Below are positions 24,257 to 33,527 of a stretch of 64,000 nucleotides of DNA, one piece after another. Under the pieces are notes generated by a model. That model was not told where the DNA came from and did no database searches. It saw only the letters and a list, made by a program, of their open reading frames with translations. This stretch comes from Chloroflexota bacterium (GTDB lineage: Bacteria; Chloroflexota; Anaerolineae; Aggregatilineales; Phototrophicaceae). A program made the translations under genes and the position numbers. Position 1 is the first letter of the stretch; every line of letters begins with the position of its first letter. The stretch covers positions 92,876 to 156,875 of the forward strand of contig JAPOVL010000050.1 in the NCBI GenBank assembly GCA_026708115.1, given 5' to 3'.

Positions 24257-24637
24257 TTAGTCTTCTGAATAAAAGCCGACTTTATTGCCTTCGGGATCGC
24301 GCACCCAGCCGACAAATCCGCCGCCGGCGCTCTCGCCCAGGGCCGTCTTCGGCAGCAAAACTTCGCCCCCGGCCGCCTCGACCCGCGCCAGAACAAGGCT
24401 CAAATCTCCGCTGGCGGTGATGTAAACCAGCGTGCCTTCAGTCGAAGGGGTATATCCATACTGGGGATTGTGCACCAGACTGCCGCCCACGCGCCCGTCG
24501 TGCGGGAAGACGCCGAGCATGCTGCCCATGGTTTCGCGCTGGTCGTTGACAAAGAGCTTCGTTTCCAGAACCTGCTCGTAAAAGGCGCAGGCGCGCTCAA
24601 AATCCAAAACCGGAATCTCGAACCAATTGATGGCCAT
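24257..24637 (-). CDS. VOC/glyoxalase-fold protein
   Basis: 126 residues, one vicinal-oxygen-chelate domain: AINWFEIPVLDFERACAFYEQVL at the start, MLGVFPHDGRVGGSLVH in the middle, and the closing GGFVGWVRDPEGNKVGFYS. It resembles predicted lactoylglutathione-lyase-like proteins (YphA/PhnB relatives) whose substrates are mostly unknown. The start ATG at 24637 has GGAGTG upstream. Its stop is three bases from that of the convergent permease. Confidence 0.85.
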   Translation of the reverse strand: MAINWFEIPVLDFERACAFYEQVLETKLFVNDQRETMGSMLGVFPHDGRVGGSLVHNPQYGYTPSTEGTLVYITASGDLSLVLARVEAAGGEVLLPKTALGESAGGGFVGWVRDPEGNKVGFYSED

Positions 24638-24744
24638 GTTTCACTCCTTGATGTGAACGATTACCTGCAAAGGATAACTCGAAATCAGGCCAGTATGAAG
24701 TATGAGCTATGGTGCGCGGGGCGGTGGTATTGAGGTTTGCTGGC

Positions 24745-25647
24745 CTATTGTTGCTGGCTCAGCAATTGTTCGTCTTCTTCGTAAGATTCGTTGACAAGTC
24801 TGTCGATCTCGTCTTTCACTTCGGAACTCAAGCGCAGGCTCTGCATTTGCACCTCGTCCATGGCGTCGATGGTGTCCTGCAGTTTGTCGATTTCGTCTTT
24901 GACCTCGATGCTCAGGCGCTGTCCCTTGGCGCTGTCGGTTTCCTTGGTGCCGAGCAAGGACATTTGGGCATAGACGGTGCCTAGCGCCGACAGGGTGCTT
25001 TCCAGTTGAATCTCGGCACGCTTGATGCTGCTGAAGGTCGCTTCCAGGCTCATATGCTGTTGCTGAAGGTGCGTCAGCTGTACCTGCAGGCTGCGGCGGG
25101 CGTGTTCATCCGGTTCTTTCTTAATACGCGTTTTGACACTTTCGATCTTGCGCGGGACTTGCTGACGATCGCGCAGGACCAGATCGTTGCTTTCGGAGAG
25201 GTCAATGCGTTCGGCGAGGTTATACATGTATGTGATCCAGTCGCTGACGTCACTGACCAGAGTCCGCAGGCGATTGCGCATGGCGCCCTTGCTGCGATCC
25301 GCCAGCTTGAGCATATTGCGGCGATACTCGAAGGCATCGCGCAGTCGCTCGCGGGAAACGCGATTGCGGATATTACGCAGGTCGTATTCGCGCTCGAAAT
25401 CTTCAGCCAGCGCTTGTTCCGTCGCTTCCGGGTCGTTCAGCGTGGCGGCAATTAGCACTGTTTCCGCCAGGCCACCAAGGACCAACCAAAACCAGGGTTG
25501 CCACTCCAGCATTGGCAGGTTCACGTCTTGTACGAACAGAAACAGAATAGCGGTGACCATGACGGTCACCAAGGTCTCCCATCGCAAGAGCGCGTTTGCT
25601 AAGAGCGTACCAAAGACCTTTTGTCTCGCGTTTTCGTTGCTAGACAT
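24745..25647 (-). CDS. Coiled-coil membrane protein, partner of the PspA-like protein
   Basis: 300 residues. Two hydrophobic segments (~23-41 and ~48-67) anchor a long, highly charged coiled-coil region (~75-290) ending in a Glu/Gln-rich tail (EEDEQLLSQQQ). Only the N-terminus is membrane-embedded. No domain family is recognised. It lies 101 bases downstream of pspA on the same strand and its cytoplasmic helices resemble PspA in composition, so a shared membrane-maintenance role is a reasonable inference. The ATG at 25647 follows GGAG. Confidence 0.65.
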   Translation of the reverse strand: MSSNENARQKVFGTLLANALLRWETLVTVMVTAILFLFVQDVNLPMLEWQPWFWLVLGGLAETVLIAATLNDPEATEQALAEDFEREYDLRNIRNRVSRERLRDAFEYRRNMLKLADRSKGAMRNRLRTLVSDVSDWITYMYNLAERIDLSESNDLVLRDRQQVPRKIESVKTRIKKEPDEHARRSLQVQLTHLQQQHMSLEATFSSIKRAEIQLESTLSALGTVYAQMSLLGTKETDSAKGQRLSIEVKDEIDKLQDTIDAMDEVQMQSLRLSSEVKDEIDRLVNESYEEDEQLLSQQQ

Positions 25648-25748
25648 GGCTTCTCCGGTTCAGTTGGCGATAGCGTCCTGGCTCTCGGGTACTTCATGCA
25701 TCGACTCGTTCAATGGCTCTTGCAATCGACGCGGACTGTTTGACGGAA

Positions 25749-26429
25749 TCAGTCGTTGCTGAGCAGGCGCTGCCGGCGCTCTTCAAGTTGGAGTTCAACC
25801 TGGCCGATGCCAACGGTATCCTCGATCTGGTCGGAAAGCTTGCGGCTGGCCAAATCGGCGCGAGCGTCTTCCTGGTCGATCTGCGAATAGATGGAATCGA
25901 GCAGGGTATCGATCTCTTGATCGCCGGAGGTATCCAGCTTGTCCATGCTTCTGAGCGTCTTGGTCATGACCTTCTTGGTCTCCGCCAGTTCCAGCAGCGA
26001 ACGCATCTTTTCGCGCTCTTGCTTAATGGTGGTCAAGCGCCCTTCCAGCTTCAAGCGCATATTCAACATGCCCTGATATTGCTCTTCTTGCGACTGCCAC
26101 TGCTCGTAGTATTCCTGGGCCAGTTCCTGTTTGGTATTCAATTCCGCTTGGGCTGCGGCTGCCAGGTCATCTTTGCCGCGCAAGATTAAGGTATCGATAT
26201 CGCGGTCCAGTTTGTCCGACTGATTGGAGAACTCTTCATACTTGCGCTTCAATGTGCGTACAGAACCGCCGACGGTTGCGGCCGAGTCTTCCAGCGCATC
26301 CAGATTGCGCTCGACCTGTCGGATGTATTCGTCCATGACTTTCAGCGAGTTGGTTTCCAAGGCACGGTCGATCATGCCGTGCATATTGGCGCTGAAAAGC
26401 GTTTGAACCTTCTGTAATATTGATGGCAT
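25749..26429 (-). CDS. pspA: PspA/IM30 family protein
   Basis: 226 residues, almost entirely helical with heptad-like charge patterns, beginning PSILQKVQTLFSANMHGMIDRA, which resembles the amphipathic membrane-binding helix of PspA/Vipp1. Members are ESCRT-III-like proteins that polymerise on stressed membranes. The usual PspF regulator is absent. AGAGGAAG lies before the ATG at 26429 and a good promoter is found at 26484-26513. The following gene encodes a coiled-coil membrane protein that may be its partner. Confidence 0.85.
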   Translation of the reverse strand: MPSILQKVQTLFSANMHGMIDRALETNSLKVMDEYIRQVERNLDALEDSAATVGGSVRTLKRKYEEFSNQSDKLDRDIDTLILRGKDDLAAAAQAELNTKQELAQEYYEQWQSQEEQYQGMLNMRLKLEGRLTTIKQEREKMRSLLELAETKKVMTKTLRSMDKLDTSGDQEIDTLLDSIYSQIDQEDARADLASRKLSDQIEDTVGIGQVELQLEERRQRLLSND

Positions 26430-26483
26430 GTTTGAATCTTCCTCTTATTGACCTAATATCTCCGAGCTTTCCGCAACTACTTC

Positions 26484-26513
26484 AGTATAGCATAGAGGCT
26501 TCAACAATATCAA
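26484..26513 (-). promoter_or_regulatory. Likely sigma-70-type promoter of pspA
   Basis: On the minus strand TTGATA (26513-26508), an 18-base spacer and TATACT (26489-26484), about 55 bases before the pspA start. Both boxes match consensus at five of six positions. Confidence 0.55.
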
Positions 26514-26581
26514 AAGCGTAATCGCCCCAAGTATAGGACTATACGCGATTCTCTCAAGCAAGTTTCACGCGCCGCAAAAGC

Positions 26582-27598
26582 TCATGTCGCGCGCTGTATC
26601 GCCATTAAGTCGGAAAGCAGGGCATAACCCGTTTCCAACTTGCCGGCGCCCGCTCCAATCAAGGTGATCTTGCCTAGCAGATCCGTATCGAGGGTGATCG
26701 CGTTGGTTGATCCGCCGACGCTGGCCAAGGGGTCGCTCATAGGCAGCTGCTGGGGAGACACGGCGCCCCCATCAGGCCTCGCTTCAGCGATCAATTTATA
26801 GCGGTGACCCGATTGCCGGGCGCGGTCGATATCTTCCGAACTGATGTCCGTGATGCCTTGCACGTCCAGGTCATTCATCGTCAATGAATTGCCGAAGAGG
26901 GCGTTTGCCAGGATCAGAACTTTGCCCGCCGCATCCCAGCCTTCGACGTCAGCTGTGGGATCGGTCTCGGCATAGCCCAAGTCCTGAGCTTGGGCCAGGG
27001 CGTCGGCATAAGTCATACCGGTCTCCATTTGCGTCAAGATGTAGTTGGTGGTGCCGTTGAGGATGCCGCGCGCGGAGCGAATCGCGCAGCCAGCAAGCGC
27101 GTCTTCCGCCAGATGCATGGTCGGCGTACCGGCCATCACTGTCGCTTCATAGCGCATGTGGAGTCCCTTGGCGTCGGCTTTTTCCCGCAGGCACCCGTAG
27201 TCCAGCGCCACAGGCCCTTTGTTGGCGAGGACAATATGCAAACCTTGATCGAGCGCCAGGTGACAGGTTGCAAGAGCGGGCTGCGCGGTCTCCAAATTGG
27301 TCGGGCTGGCTTCTAGCAATACATCCGCGCTGCCACGCAGGATCATGTCATTGGCGTCCCAGTCGCGCCGGAGCGGTTCGCTTTCGGGATAATCCGAAAA
27401 GGAGCCGGTCTCCGCCGTCCGCAAAAGCTGCGCGATATCCAAGCCGGCAGGGTGGTAAAGGTTCCCTTTGCTAGCGGTGACAACGCCGACGATATGCGCT
27501 GAGAAATCATGCCGGGCTTGCAAGGCGTCGCCATGTTCCAGCAAGATTTCGGCGAATCCCTGCCCGACCGCGCCAAATCCGATCAGGATAAGTTTCAT
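26582..27598 (-). CDS. hom: Homoserine dehydrogenase
   Basis: 338 residues. An N-terminal NAD(P)-binding motif (LILIGFGAVGQGFAEIL) is followed by the catalytic domain with ANKGPVALDYG, YEATVMAGTPTMHL, the signature GILNGTTNYILTQME and DVEGWDAAGK. It reduces aspartate semialdehyde to homoserine for Thr/Met synthesis. The usual C-terminal ACT domain is missing, so threonine feedback through that domain is not expected; ACT-less forms are common. The ATG at 27598 is preceded by GGAAAC. No other Thr pathway gene is adjacent. Confidence 0.92.
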   Translation of the reverse strand: MKLILIGFGAVGQGFAEILLEHGDALQARHDFSAHIVGVVTASKGNLYHPAGLDIAQLLRTAETGSFSDYPESEPLRRDWDANDMILRGSADVLLEASPTNLETAQPALATCHLALDQGLHIVLANKGPVALDYGCLREKADAKGLHMRYEATVMAGTPTMHLAEDALAGCAIRSARGILNGTTNYILTQMETGMTYADALAQAQDLGYAETDPTADVEGWDAAGKVLILANALFGNSLTMNDLDVQGITDISSEDIDRARQSGHRYKLIAEARPDGGAVSPQQLPMSDPLASVGGSTNAITLDTDLLGKITLIGAGAGKLETGYALLSDLMAIQRAT

Positions 27599-27672
27599 TA
27601 TGTTTCCATTTCGCGTTAGGTTTGCCCGGCGGACAATGATACAAGGAGTTGAGCAGGAGGAGGTAGTCTGAC

Positions 27673-28146
27673 TTATGGGGCGCTCGCGATTTTTTCGACG
27701 CTCCCAAGCGCTTTTTCAACACTTTCTGCCGGGCGCACGCCGATTTGTTGATCCACCAGCATGCCCTTCTCGTCGATTACCCAATAGGAACGCGTCGCCC
27801 CTAGTGGCAACTTGAACAGCTTGAGGTCGATGCCCCAGGCGCCCCAGGCGTCCAGCATTTTGTGCTGGGGATCGGACAAGAGGTCGTATTGCAACTGCTG
27901 GCGCTTTTTCCAGGCGGCCAGTGTGCTAGTGGAATCGGAGCTGACGCCGAAGACAAGGGCGTTTTTGGAAGCGATCTGTGGGAATACGTCGCGGAAAGAG
28001 CAGGCCTGGTTATTGCAGCCCATGGTGTTGGCTTTGGGAAAGGCGAATATGATTACACTTTTGCCGCGATAGTCACTGAGTCGGACCAGTTTGTTGTCCT
28101 GGTTCTTGAGTTCGAAATCTGGCGCCATCTTTCCGATATCGGGCAT
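27673..28146 (-). CDS. Peroxiredoxin (BCP/PrxQ type) with altered active-site loop
   Basis: 157 residues. The thioredoxin fold carries the BCP loop as PKANTMGCNNQACSFRD, where most members have T-P-G-C-T. The peroxidatic Cys and the second Cys five residues later are kept, but the proline before Gly is Met and the Thr after the Cys is Asn. It reduces hydroperoxides with thiol donors. A second BCP-type gene with a more regular loop is at 35068-35532. The start ATG at 28146 has AGAGGAA upstream. Confidence 0.88.
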   Translation of the reverse strand: MPDIGKMAPDFELKNQDNKLVRLSDYRGKSVIIFAFPKANTMGCNNQACSFRDVFPQIASKNALVFGVSSDSTSTLAAWKKRQQLQYDLLSDPQHKMLDAWGAWGIDLKLFKLPLGATRSYWVIDEKGMLVDQQIGVRPAESVEKALGSVEKIASAP

Positions 28147-28278
28147 GGTGTATTCCTCTCAAAAGACGAGGCAAGCGCATTGCAAGTTTGCCAACCATTG
28201 CCTGCTTTTCTCTGATTGACCGGTTTAAGCTCTGATTATATCAGATCGGCTATCGTATAATATCTGCCGGTCAAAAAG

Positions 28279-28884
28279 GTGATTCCGGCTGCTTTCTCTA
28301 TGTCGACACGCGGCAAGGTGGACGAACAGGACTTGGCAGAGCAGATCGAGGCGCTGCTTATCGAGGGAGAGACGCTGCTCTGGTGGGACAAGCTGAGCGA
28401 CAAGTCGCTCATCGGCGGCTTCGGCAAGATACTGATGTTTTTCACTTTGTCCGTGAACGCGGCTATCCTGATTTTAATATTCGCGCCGTCGCTGCTGCCG
28501 GATTCCGGCTCGATGGGTTGGTTGATGATTCCGCTTTTGATCGTGGATGGCATATGCCTGCTATTCATTTTGCTCTATTTCGCATTCGGGCTGATGACCG
28601 GCGGCGTTAACGCCATCACCGACCAGCGCGTTTTGGTCGCGGACCTGCACAAGAAGAAGATCGTTCGCCACATGCGACTTGATTCGCTGAGTTCGATCCG
28701 CATCCGTCGAGAGCGTCAAGGCCGGGGTAGCATCACGTTCTATCGCGACGAGTCGGCGGATAGGCCAGCATCCGCGGCGCATCCGCGCCGCCTGTCGTTG
28801 GCCGGCGTGCGTCAACTGAGCCGTGTGGTGGATCTGTTGCGGGAGCAGACTGACATGCTTGACGAACCGACTGCAGGTAGCTAG
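28279..28884 (+). CDS. Small membrane protein with a PH-like cytoplasmic domain
   Basis: 201 residues (from a GTG at 28279; an ATG at 28300 is an alternative and ribosome sites are poor for both). A cytoplasmic N-terminus (LLIEGETLLWWDKLSDKS) is followed by two membrane segments (~50-70 and ~82-106). Next comes a strand-rich region (NAITDQRVLVADLHKKKIVRHMRLDSLSSIRIRRERQGRGSITFY) typical of bacterial PH-like (bPH2/DUF304) domains. Function is unknown; such proteins sit at the membrane face. It is divergent from the peroxiredoxin gene. Confidence 0.6.
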   Translation: MIPAAFSMSTRGKVDEQDLAEQIEALLIEGETLLWWDKLSDKSLIGGFGKILMFFTLSVNAAILILIFAPSLLPDSGSMGWLMIPLLIVDGICLLFILLYFAFGLMTGGVNAITDQRVLVADLHKKKIVRHMRLDSLSSIRIRRERQGRGSITFYRDESADRPASAAHPRRLSLAGVRQLSRVVDLLREQTDMLDEPTAGS

Positions 28885-28906
28885 CGCAGATAGGGCGGAG
28901 AGATTT

Positions 28907-30973
28907 TCACTCGCTAGCTTGGCCGTGCGCGGCGTCTTCTTCGCGGGCGACCCGCTGGCCCGCTTCCACATCGACGCGGCTGAGCAAGTATCCCCCGAGG
29001 ATGAAGAGCAAAATCAAACTGAGAATGGCCGGGCGGCTGCTGCCCAGCACAAGGGCGGCAAAGGCAAAGAGCAGCGGACCGATGATTGACGCGAATTTTT
29101 CCATGATGCTGTAAAAGCCGAAAAATTCTCCACTCTTTGCCTTGGGGCATAGGCTGGCATAGAGGCTGCGGCTGAGGGCTTGGCTGCCCCCTTGCACCAT
29201 CGCCACCATCAGCGCCAGCATCCAGAATTCCAAGGTGGCGTTCAAGAAGAATCCCCAGGCGGCGATGATCGAATAGACCAGCAGAGACAGGAGAATGCTG
29301 CGTCTGGTATCCAGCCAGTCTGACAAGGCGACGAAGCGCGACCGGATGAGCCACGCGACCAGCAAGGCGATGAGCTCGAAGGCGGCGATAATACCGATGA
29401 TTGTCGGCAAGCTGCTCACTCGCGCTGCCGGCAGGACTTCAACCGTACCCAGGGCAATTGTCTTGGCGGCGCCGCTCGCGCTTTGGTCGGTCACAAGGGC
29501 GATTGTGAGGCTATGCAAGCCCGGCTCGTCCAATTCAAGGGTGAAGGATTCGCCATAGCGCAGGGTGTCATTTGATGTGTCGACGGTGATGGGCGCCAGG
29601 ACCGTGTTGCCATCTTCATCGACTTCAGCTCCCGTCAAAACTTCGCCATCGAGTCGGAAGCCGATGACGCCGCCGTCGGGCGCCGAACGGTACTCCAATT
29701 CAATCGCCCGCCCTTTGAAAGCGAAGGTCTGGGAGGCGTTTTCTTCATCCGTGATCTGGTAGTTAAGGTCCTCGGGCCGTCCTGCCAGTAGGGTGGTCAA
29801 GCTCCCGGCGAGGCCGTCGCCGATCAGATCGTCCCCGGACACGGTCAGGGCGCTCCAGTTGCCGGAGGAGGCGAAGGGCGCCTGACCGACGAGGTAGGCG
29901 CCTTCGCCGACATAATCGCCGTCGGCCAAGTACGGCGCGGGCGGGGCGCCTGCCACGTCAACGGGCAGGGCACGGGTCAGGGCCAGTCCCAGCAGGGGCA
30001 GCGCAATCGCGTTTATGAGAATGAATGCCAGGTAAAACGGCGCACGCCGGTCGTTATGGGCGGGCAAGCGTCCGAATATGATGCTAAATGGAATGCCGGC
30101 GAACTGGACCAGCAAGATCGCCAATACCAGTTCGATCAATCCGAAACCGAGTTCGGCGCCGTAGATGGCCGCAATCGCGATAATCGTTCCGATGGCGTCG
30201 TTGTAAATCAGAAAGGCGACCAAATATTTGAACAGTTCGCGATAGCGCGTGATGTTGCGGAAGGTATCGCGCAGGCGGCGCAAACTGACGCCGATGACCG
30301 TCTGGCCGCGCCTCAATGAGACCGTCACGGACGGCGGCTCCGGCACCTGGCGCAGAATGGGCAGGGAAAACAGCGCCCACCAAATGGCGACACTCAAGAA
30401 GGATAGCCTTACGCCGGCGTTTTCGAAGAGGCTGTCGGGGATGAACCAGAACATGGCAACGTTGATCGCCAGCAGAATACCGCCACCCATATAACCCAGG
30501 GCATATCCGCGGGTTGAAACCCAGTCGCGGTCCCCGGGGCGGGCGACGTGGGGCAGCAGCGCATCGTAAAAGACCAGCGACCCGCCGAAGCCGATGCGTC
30601 CCAAGACAAAAAACAGGGAGGCCAGCAGCCAGTCGCCCGTGCCGACAAAGATCAGCAGCCCGGTGCCGACCACGCCGGCGCCGATGAACAAAGCCAGGAA
30701 GCGCTTCTTGCTGCGCATGACATCGGAGACGGTACCAAGTATGGGCGAGAGGATGGCGACGATAAATAGCGACAGGCTGATCGTTAGCGACCAATAGGCA
30801 GTGGCGGTGGCTTCGCTGGGCAGGTTGGCGCCGGCGACGGTGCTGTAATAGATCGGCAGCAGGCTGGCGAGAATCGTGGTCGCGAAGGCGGAATTCGCCC
30901 AGTCGTACATAGCCCAGGCGTTGATCCGACGCCTGTAGACGGAATCTTCTTGCCGGCCTCGTTCCCTCAACAT
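28907..30973 (-). CDS. UMF1-type MFS transporter with a large extracytoplasmic insert
   Basis: 688 residues, about 200 more than usual for the family. Residues 15-335 and 520-670 make up the MFS core. Signatures are AMYDWANSAFATTI, the A-loop LGTVSDVMRSKKR, DALLPHVARP and LSRSLYASLCPKAKSGEFFGFYS, which match the UMF1/Atg22-like group. Residues ~338-518 form a soluble, strand-rich segment inserted between two helices of the C-terminal half: no hydrophobic stretch, many Gly/Asp/Thr, Ig-like alternation. It should face outside. The substrate is unknown; Atg22 homologues export amino acids. The ATG at 30973 follows GGAG. It is divergent from the GT-C-like gene. Confidence 0.85.
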   Translation of the reverse strand: MLRERGRQEDSVYRRRINAWAMYDWANSAFATTILASLLPIYYSTVAGANLPSEATATAYWSLTISLSLFIVAILSPILGTVSDVMRSKKRFLALFIGAGVVGTGLLIFVGTGDWLLASLFFVLGRIGFGGSLVFYDALLPHVARPGDRDWVSTRGYALGYMGGGILLAINVAMFWFIPDSLFENAGVRLSFLSVAIWWALFSLPILRQVPEPPSVTVSLRRGQTVIGVSLRRLRDTFRNITRYRELFKYLVAFLIYNDAIGTIIAIAAIYGAELGFGLIELVLAILLVQFAGIPFSIIFGRLPAHNDRRAPFYLAFILINAIALPLLGLALTRALPVDVAGAPPAPYLADGDYVGEGAYLVGQAPFASSGNWSALTVSGDDLIGDGLAGSLTTLLAGRPEDLNYQITDEENASQTFAFKGRAIELEYRSAPDGGVIGFRLDGEVLTGAEVDEDGNTVLAPITVDTSNDTLRYGESFTLELDEPGLHSLTIALVTDQSASGAAKTIALGTVEVLPAARVSSLPTIIGIIAAFELIALLVAWLIRSRFVALSDWLDTRRSILLSLLVYSIIAAWGFFLNATLEFWMLALMVAMVQGGSQALSRSLYASLCPKAKSGEFFGFYSIMEKFASIIGPLLFAFAALVLGSSRPAILSLILLFILGGYLLSRVDVEAGQRVAREEDAAHGQASE

Positions 30974-31075
30974 GGCCTGTTCTCCAATAAGCTATTATCA
31001 ATTCTTACTTAAATATACAACGCAACGTCAAGCTTGACATCGTTGGTGAAGGCCCGCTGTCGCCGGGACTCGAAA

Positions 31076-31104
31076 TTGCCCGGCGCTTGGCGCCATTGTA
31101 TACT
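31076..31104 (+). promoter_or_regulatory. Possible promoter for the large membrane protein
   Basis: TTGCCC (31076-31081), a 17-base spacer and TATACT (31099-31104), about 40 bases upstream of the start at 31143. Confidence 0.45.
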
Positions 31105-31142
31105 GATGGCTCGTTGACAGATTCTGCTCGCAAGCGGCAAAC

Positions 31143-33527
31143 ATGAGCTTCCCCAGGTTAAATGGCATCCGAAAATCCGTCGATCCCGGTCTCTTGTTCG
31201 TCGTGGCGTTGACGCTTTTTACCTTCATTCCTTTGCTCAGAAACCCGGGTTTGCCCAATGGCCCGGATGTGCTGTATCACAGCTATCGCGTGGCGGAGAT
31301 GAATCGCAGTTGGTCGCATGGTCTGCTCTTCCCGACCTGGGCAGAAGGCTTCTACTTGGGTTATGGATCGCCCCTGTTTCACTTTTACGCGCGCTTGACC
31401 TACGTTATCACCAGTCTGTTCAATGTCGTACTTGGCCTGGAGCCCCTCGACGCTTTGCGCGCCTTGCTGGCGCTCAGCCTGCTGGGCTGCAGCAGCGGGA
31501 TGTACCTGTTTGCGAAGCGGCGATTCGGGTGCTTGAGCGGGATTGTCGCCGGGCTGCTCTACGTATACAGCCCTTATCTGATGTACACCGAAGCCTACGC
31601 CAGGGGAACCTATCCCGAACTCTTGTCCTTCGCGCTGTTTCCCTGGCTGTTGTGGCGCGTCGATGCGCTGCGAGACAAGCCTTCACCGGTCAACTTCTTG
31701 TCGCTGGTTCTAGTGCAGACGGCGCTGATCAACGCGCATAATCTCATGGCTCTGGTTTTAACCGGCATGACAGTAGCCTGGATCGCATTTGAAGCGATCG
31801 TACAGCAGGCGAATCGCGAGGCGAGCAGAATGGATTGGCGAAGCGCTGCCTGGGCGCTGCTGGGGATGGCGCTGGCCAGCGGCGTTGCCGCGACGTTCTG
31901 GTTGCCGGTAGTGCTGGAAAGCGATTCCGTGCACTTGCAAAACCTGACAGTGGCCGGCCTGCTGGACTATCGAGAAGCCTTTGTGAGGCTGCCCGACTTG
32001 CTGGCGGGCCCGCCGATCCACGACGCCGGCGCCATCAACGGACTGAGCGAATTGAAAACCCTGGGCGTGGCGCAATGGATGCTGGCGCTGCTCGGCCTAG
32101 GGGCGTCCGCCGCCCTGTACATTCGCGGTTTTCGATCGCCACACCCGCAAAGCTTTCTCGGCGTTTTGTTCTTTGGCGCGACAGCGTTGGCGATGCTGGT
32201 TCTGGTCATGCCGGTTTCGCTGCCGATCTGGGACAGCCTGCGGCCGATTCAGTTTCTGCAGTTTCCCTGGCGCCTGCTGGGACCTATCGCGGCTTGCCTG
32301 GCGATCATCGGGGGCGCCAATGGCATTTGGCTGGAAAAGCTCGACTCCCGTTGGCAAATCAGCTTGGCGGCATCGGCCGTCGCCCTCCCCATTGTGCTGG
32401 CGATTCCCCTGTTCTATATACCGGAGTGGCGTCATGAAACCCTGAATACGTCGATCGCAGCCTATCATGCCGAAGAAGTGGCCAGGCGGCAGCTTGGCAC
32501 GACTTTCACCGGCGAGTATCGGCCACGGCATGTTCATTCCGTTCCGGATCCCACAGCGCACTTGCTGCTGGATTACGCCGACGGCTATCCGATTGACAAA
32601 CTGAATCACTCGCTCTTGCCGGAAGGATCCGTCGCCGAGCTGATTCATAATTCGCCGCATTCGCACGAGTGGCGTATCAAGGCCGGCAAAGACTTTGTCG
32701 CCGAGATTTACAACTTCTATTGGCTGGGATGGCGCGCCGAAATCGACGGGCGACCGGTCGAAATCACACCGTCCCCGCACCACGGCTTTATCACTTTCCC
32801 CGTACCGTCTGGAGAGCATGAGGTACGCGTATATCTCGGCTCGACGGCCGGCCGCGATTTAGCCGCCTGGGTATCGCTCTTGTCGATACTGCTATCCGTC
32901 GGCGCGGCGGCAATCTTGCGCGGACGGCGGACAATGCCGCGTCCCTACTGGAAGATCGCGCCGCTTGCGCGCACTTCGTCCATTGGCCTGCTGCTTGGGG
33001 GCGGGATTGCGCTGCTCTGCGTCCTCGTCTTCTTTCAGGAAGGACTGGCTTGGCATAACTCTCCGCCCGGGGAAGCCTTGCCAGCACAATTTCAGACGCG
33101 CTTCACGCTGGACGACAATTTGCAAGTGCTTGGCTATGATCTCAATGCCGATGCGTTGCGGCCGGGCGATCACTTGCGCTTGCGCGTCTATTGGTATGCG
33201 CTGGAGGAAATTGATGTCAATTTTTCCAGCTTTTTGCATCTTTCGACAGGCGGACCGCCCTTGGCGCAAGTTGACAAGCTGCATCCTGCCGGCCGGGCAA
33301 TTAGCGAATGGTGGGGACCCGACGGTTATATCGTGGATACTTATGACTTGCGCTTGCCGGAGCAGTTGTCAGCGGGCGCGTATCAACTCATTGTCGGTTT
33401 GTATACCTGCGAATTGATGCCCGCGGACGATTGCGGCAACGGCTATCGTCCCAGGGTAAGGGACGAAGCTGGCGCTGTTGTCGGCGACAGCGTTCCTTTG
33501 GCTACCATTCGCGTCGAAGCCGACTAG
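31143..33527 (+). CDS. Polytopic membrane protein, GT-C/PTPS-related (glycosyltransferase-like)
   Basis: 794 residues. The N-terminal ~420 residues hold about ten hydrophobic segments separated by short loops. The first external loop (GLPNGPDVLYHSYRVAEM...FPTWAEGFYLGYGSPLFHFYARLTY) resembles the acidic catalytic loop of GT-C membrane glycosyltransferases and the 6-pyruvoyl-tetrahydropterin-synthase-related (PF10131) family. Residues ~430-570 are soluble, followed by another helix pair (~580-630) and a C-terminal strand-rich domain of ~150 residues. It would act outside the membrane on lipid-linked sugars, but no activity is proved. It converges with the SH3 lipoprotein gene; the stop codons overlap. 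Confidence 0.7.
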   Translation: MSFPRLNGIRKSVDPGLLFVVALTLFTFIPLLRNPGLPNGPDVLYHSYRVAEMNRSWSHGLLFPTWAEGFYLGYGSPLFHFYARLTYVITSLFNVVLGLEPLDALRALLALSLLGCSSGMYLFAKRRFGCLSGIVAGLLYVYSPYLMYTEAYARGTYPELLSFALFPWLLWRVDALRDKPSPVNFLSLVLVQTALINAHNLMALVLTGMTVAWIAFEAIVQQANREASRMDWRSAAWALLGMALASGVAATFWLPVVLESDSVHLQNLTVAGLLDYREAFVRLPDLLAGPPIHDAGAINGLSELKTLGVAQWMLALLGLGASAALYIRGFRSPHPQSFLGVLFFGATALAMLVLVMPVSLPIWDSLRPIQFLQFPWRLLGPIAACLAIIGGANGIWLEKLDSRWQISLAASAVALPIVLAIPLFYIPEWRHETLNTSIAAYHAEEVARRQLGTTFTGEYRPRHVHSVPDPTAHLLLDYADGYPIDKLNHSLLPEGSVAELIHNSPHSHEWRIKAGKDFVAEIYNFYWLGWRAEIDGRPVEITPSPHHGFITFPVPSGEHEVRVYLGSTAGRDLAAWVSLLSILLSVGAAAILRGRRTMPRPYWKIAPLARTSSIGLLLGGGIALLCVLVFFQEGLAWHNSPPGEALPAQFQTRFTLDDNLQVLGYDLNADALRPGDHLRLRVYWYALEEIDVNFSSFLHLSTGGPPLAQVDKLHPAGRAISEWWGPDGYIVDTYDLRLPEQLSAGAYQLIVGLYTCELMPADDCGNGYRPRVRDEAGAVVGDSVPLATIRVEAD

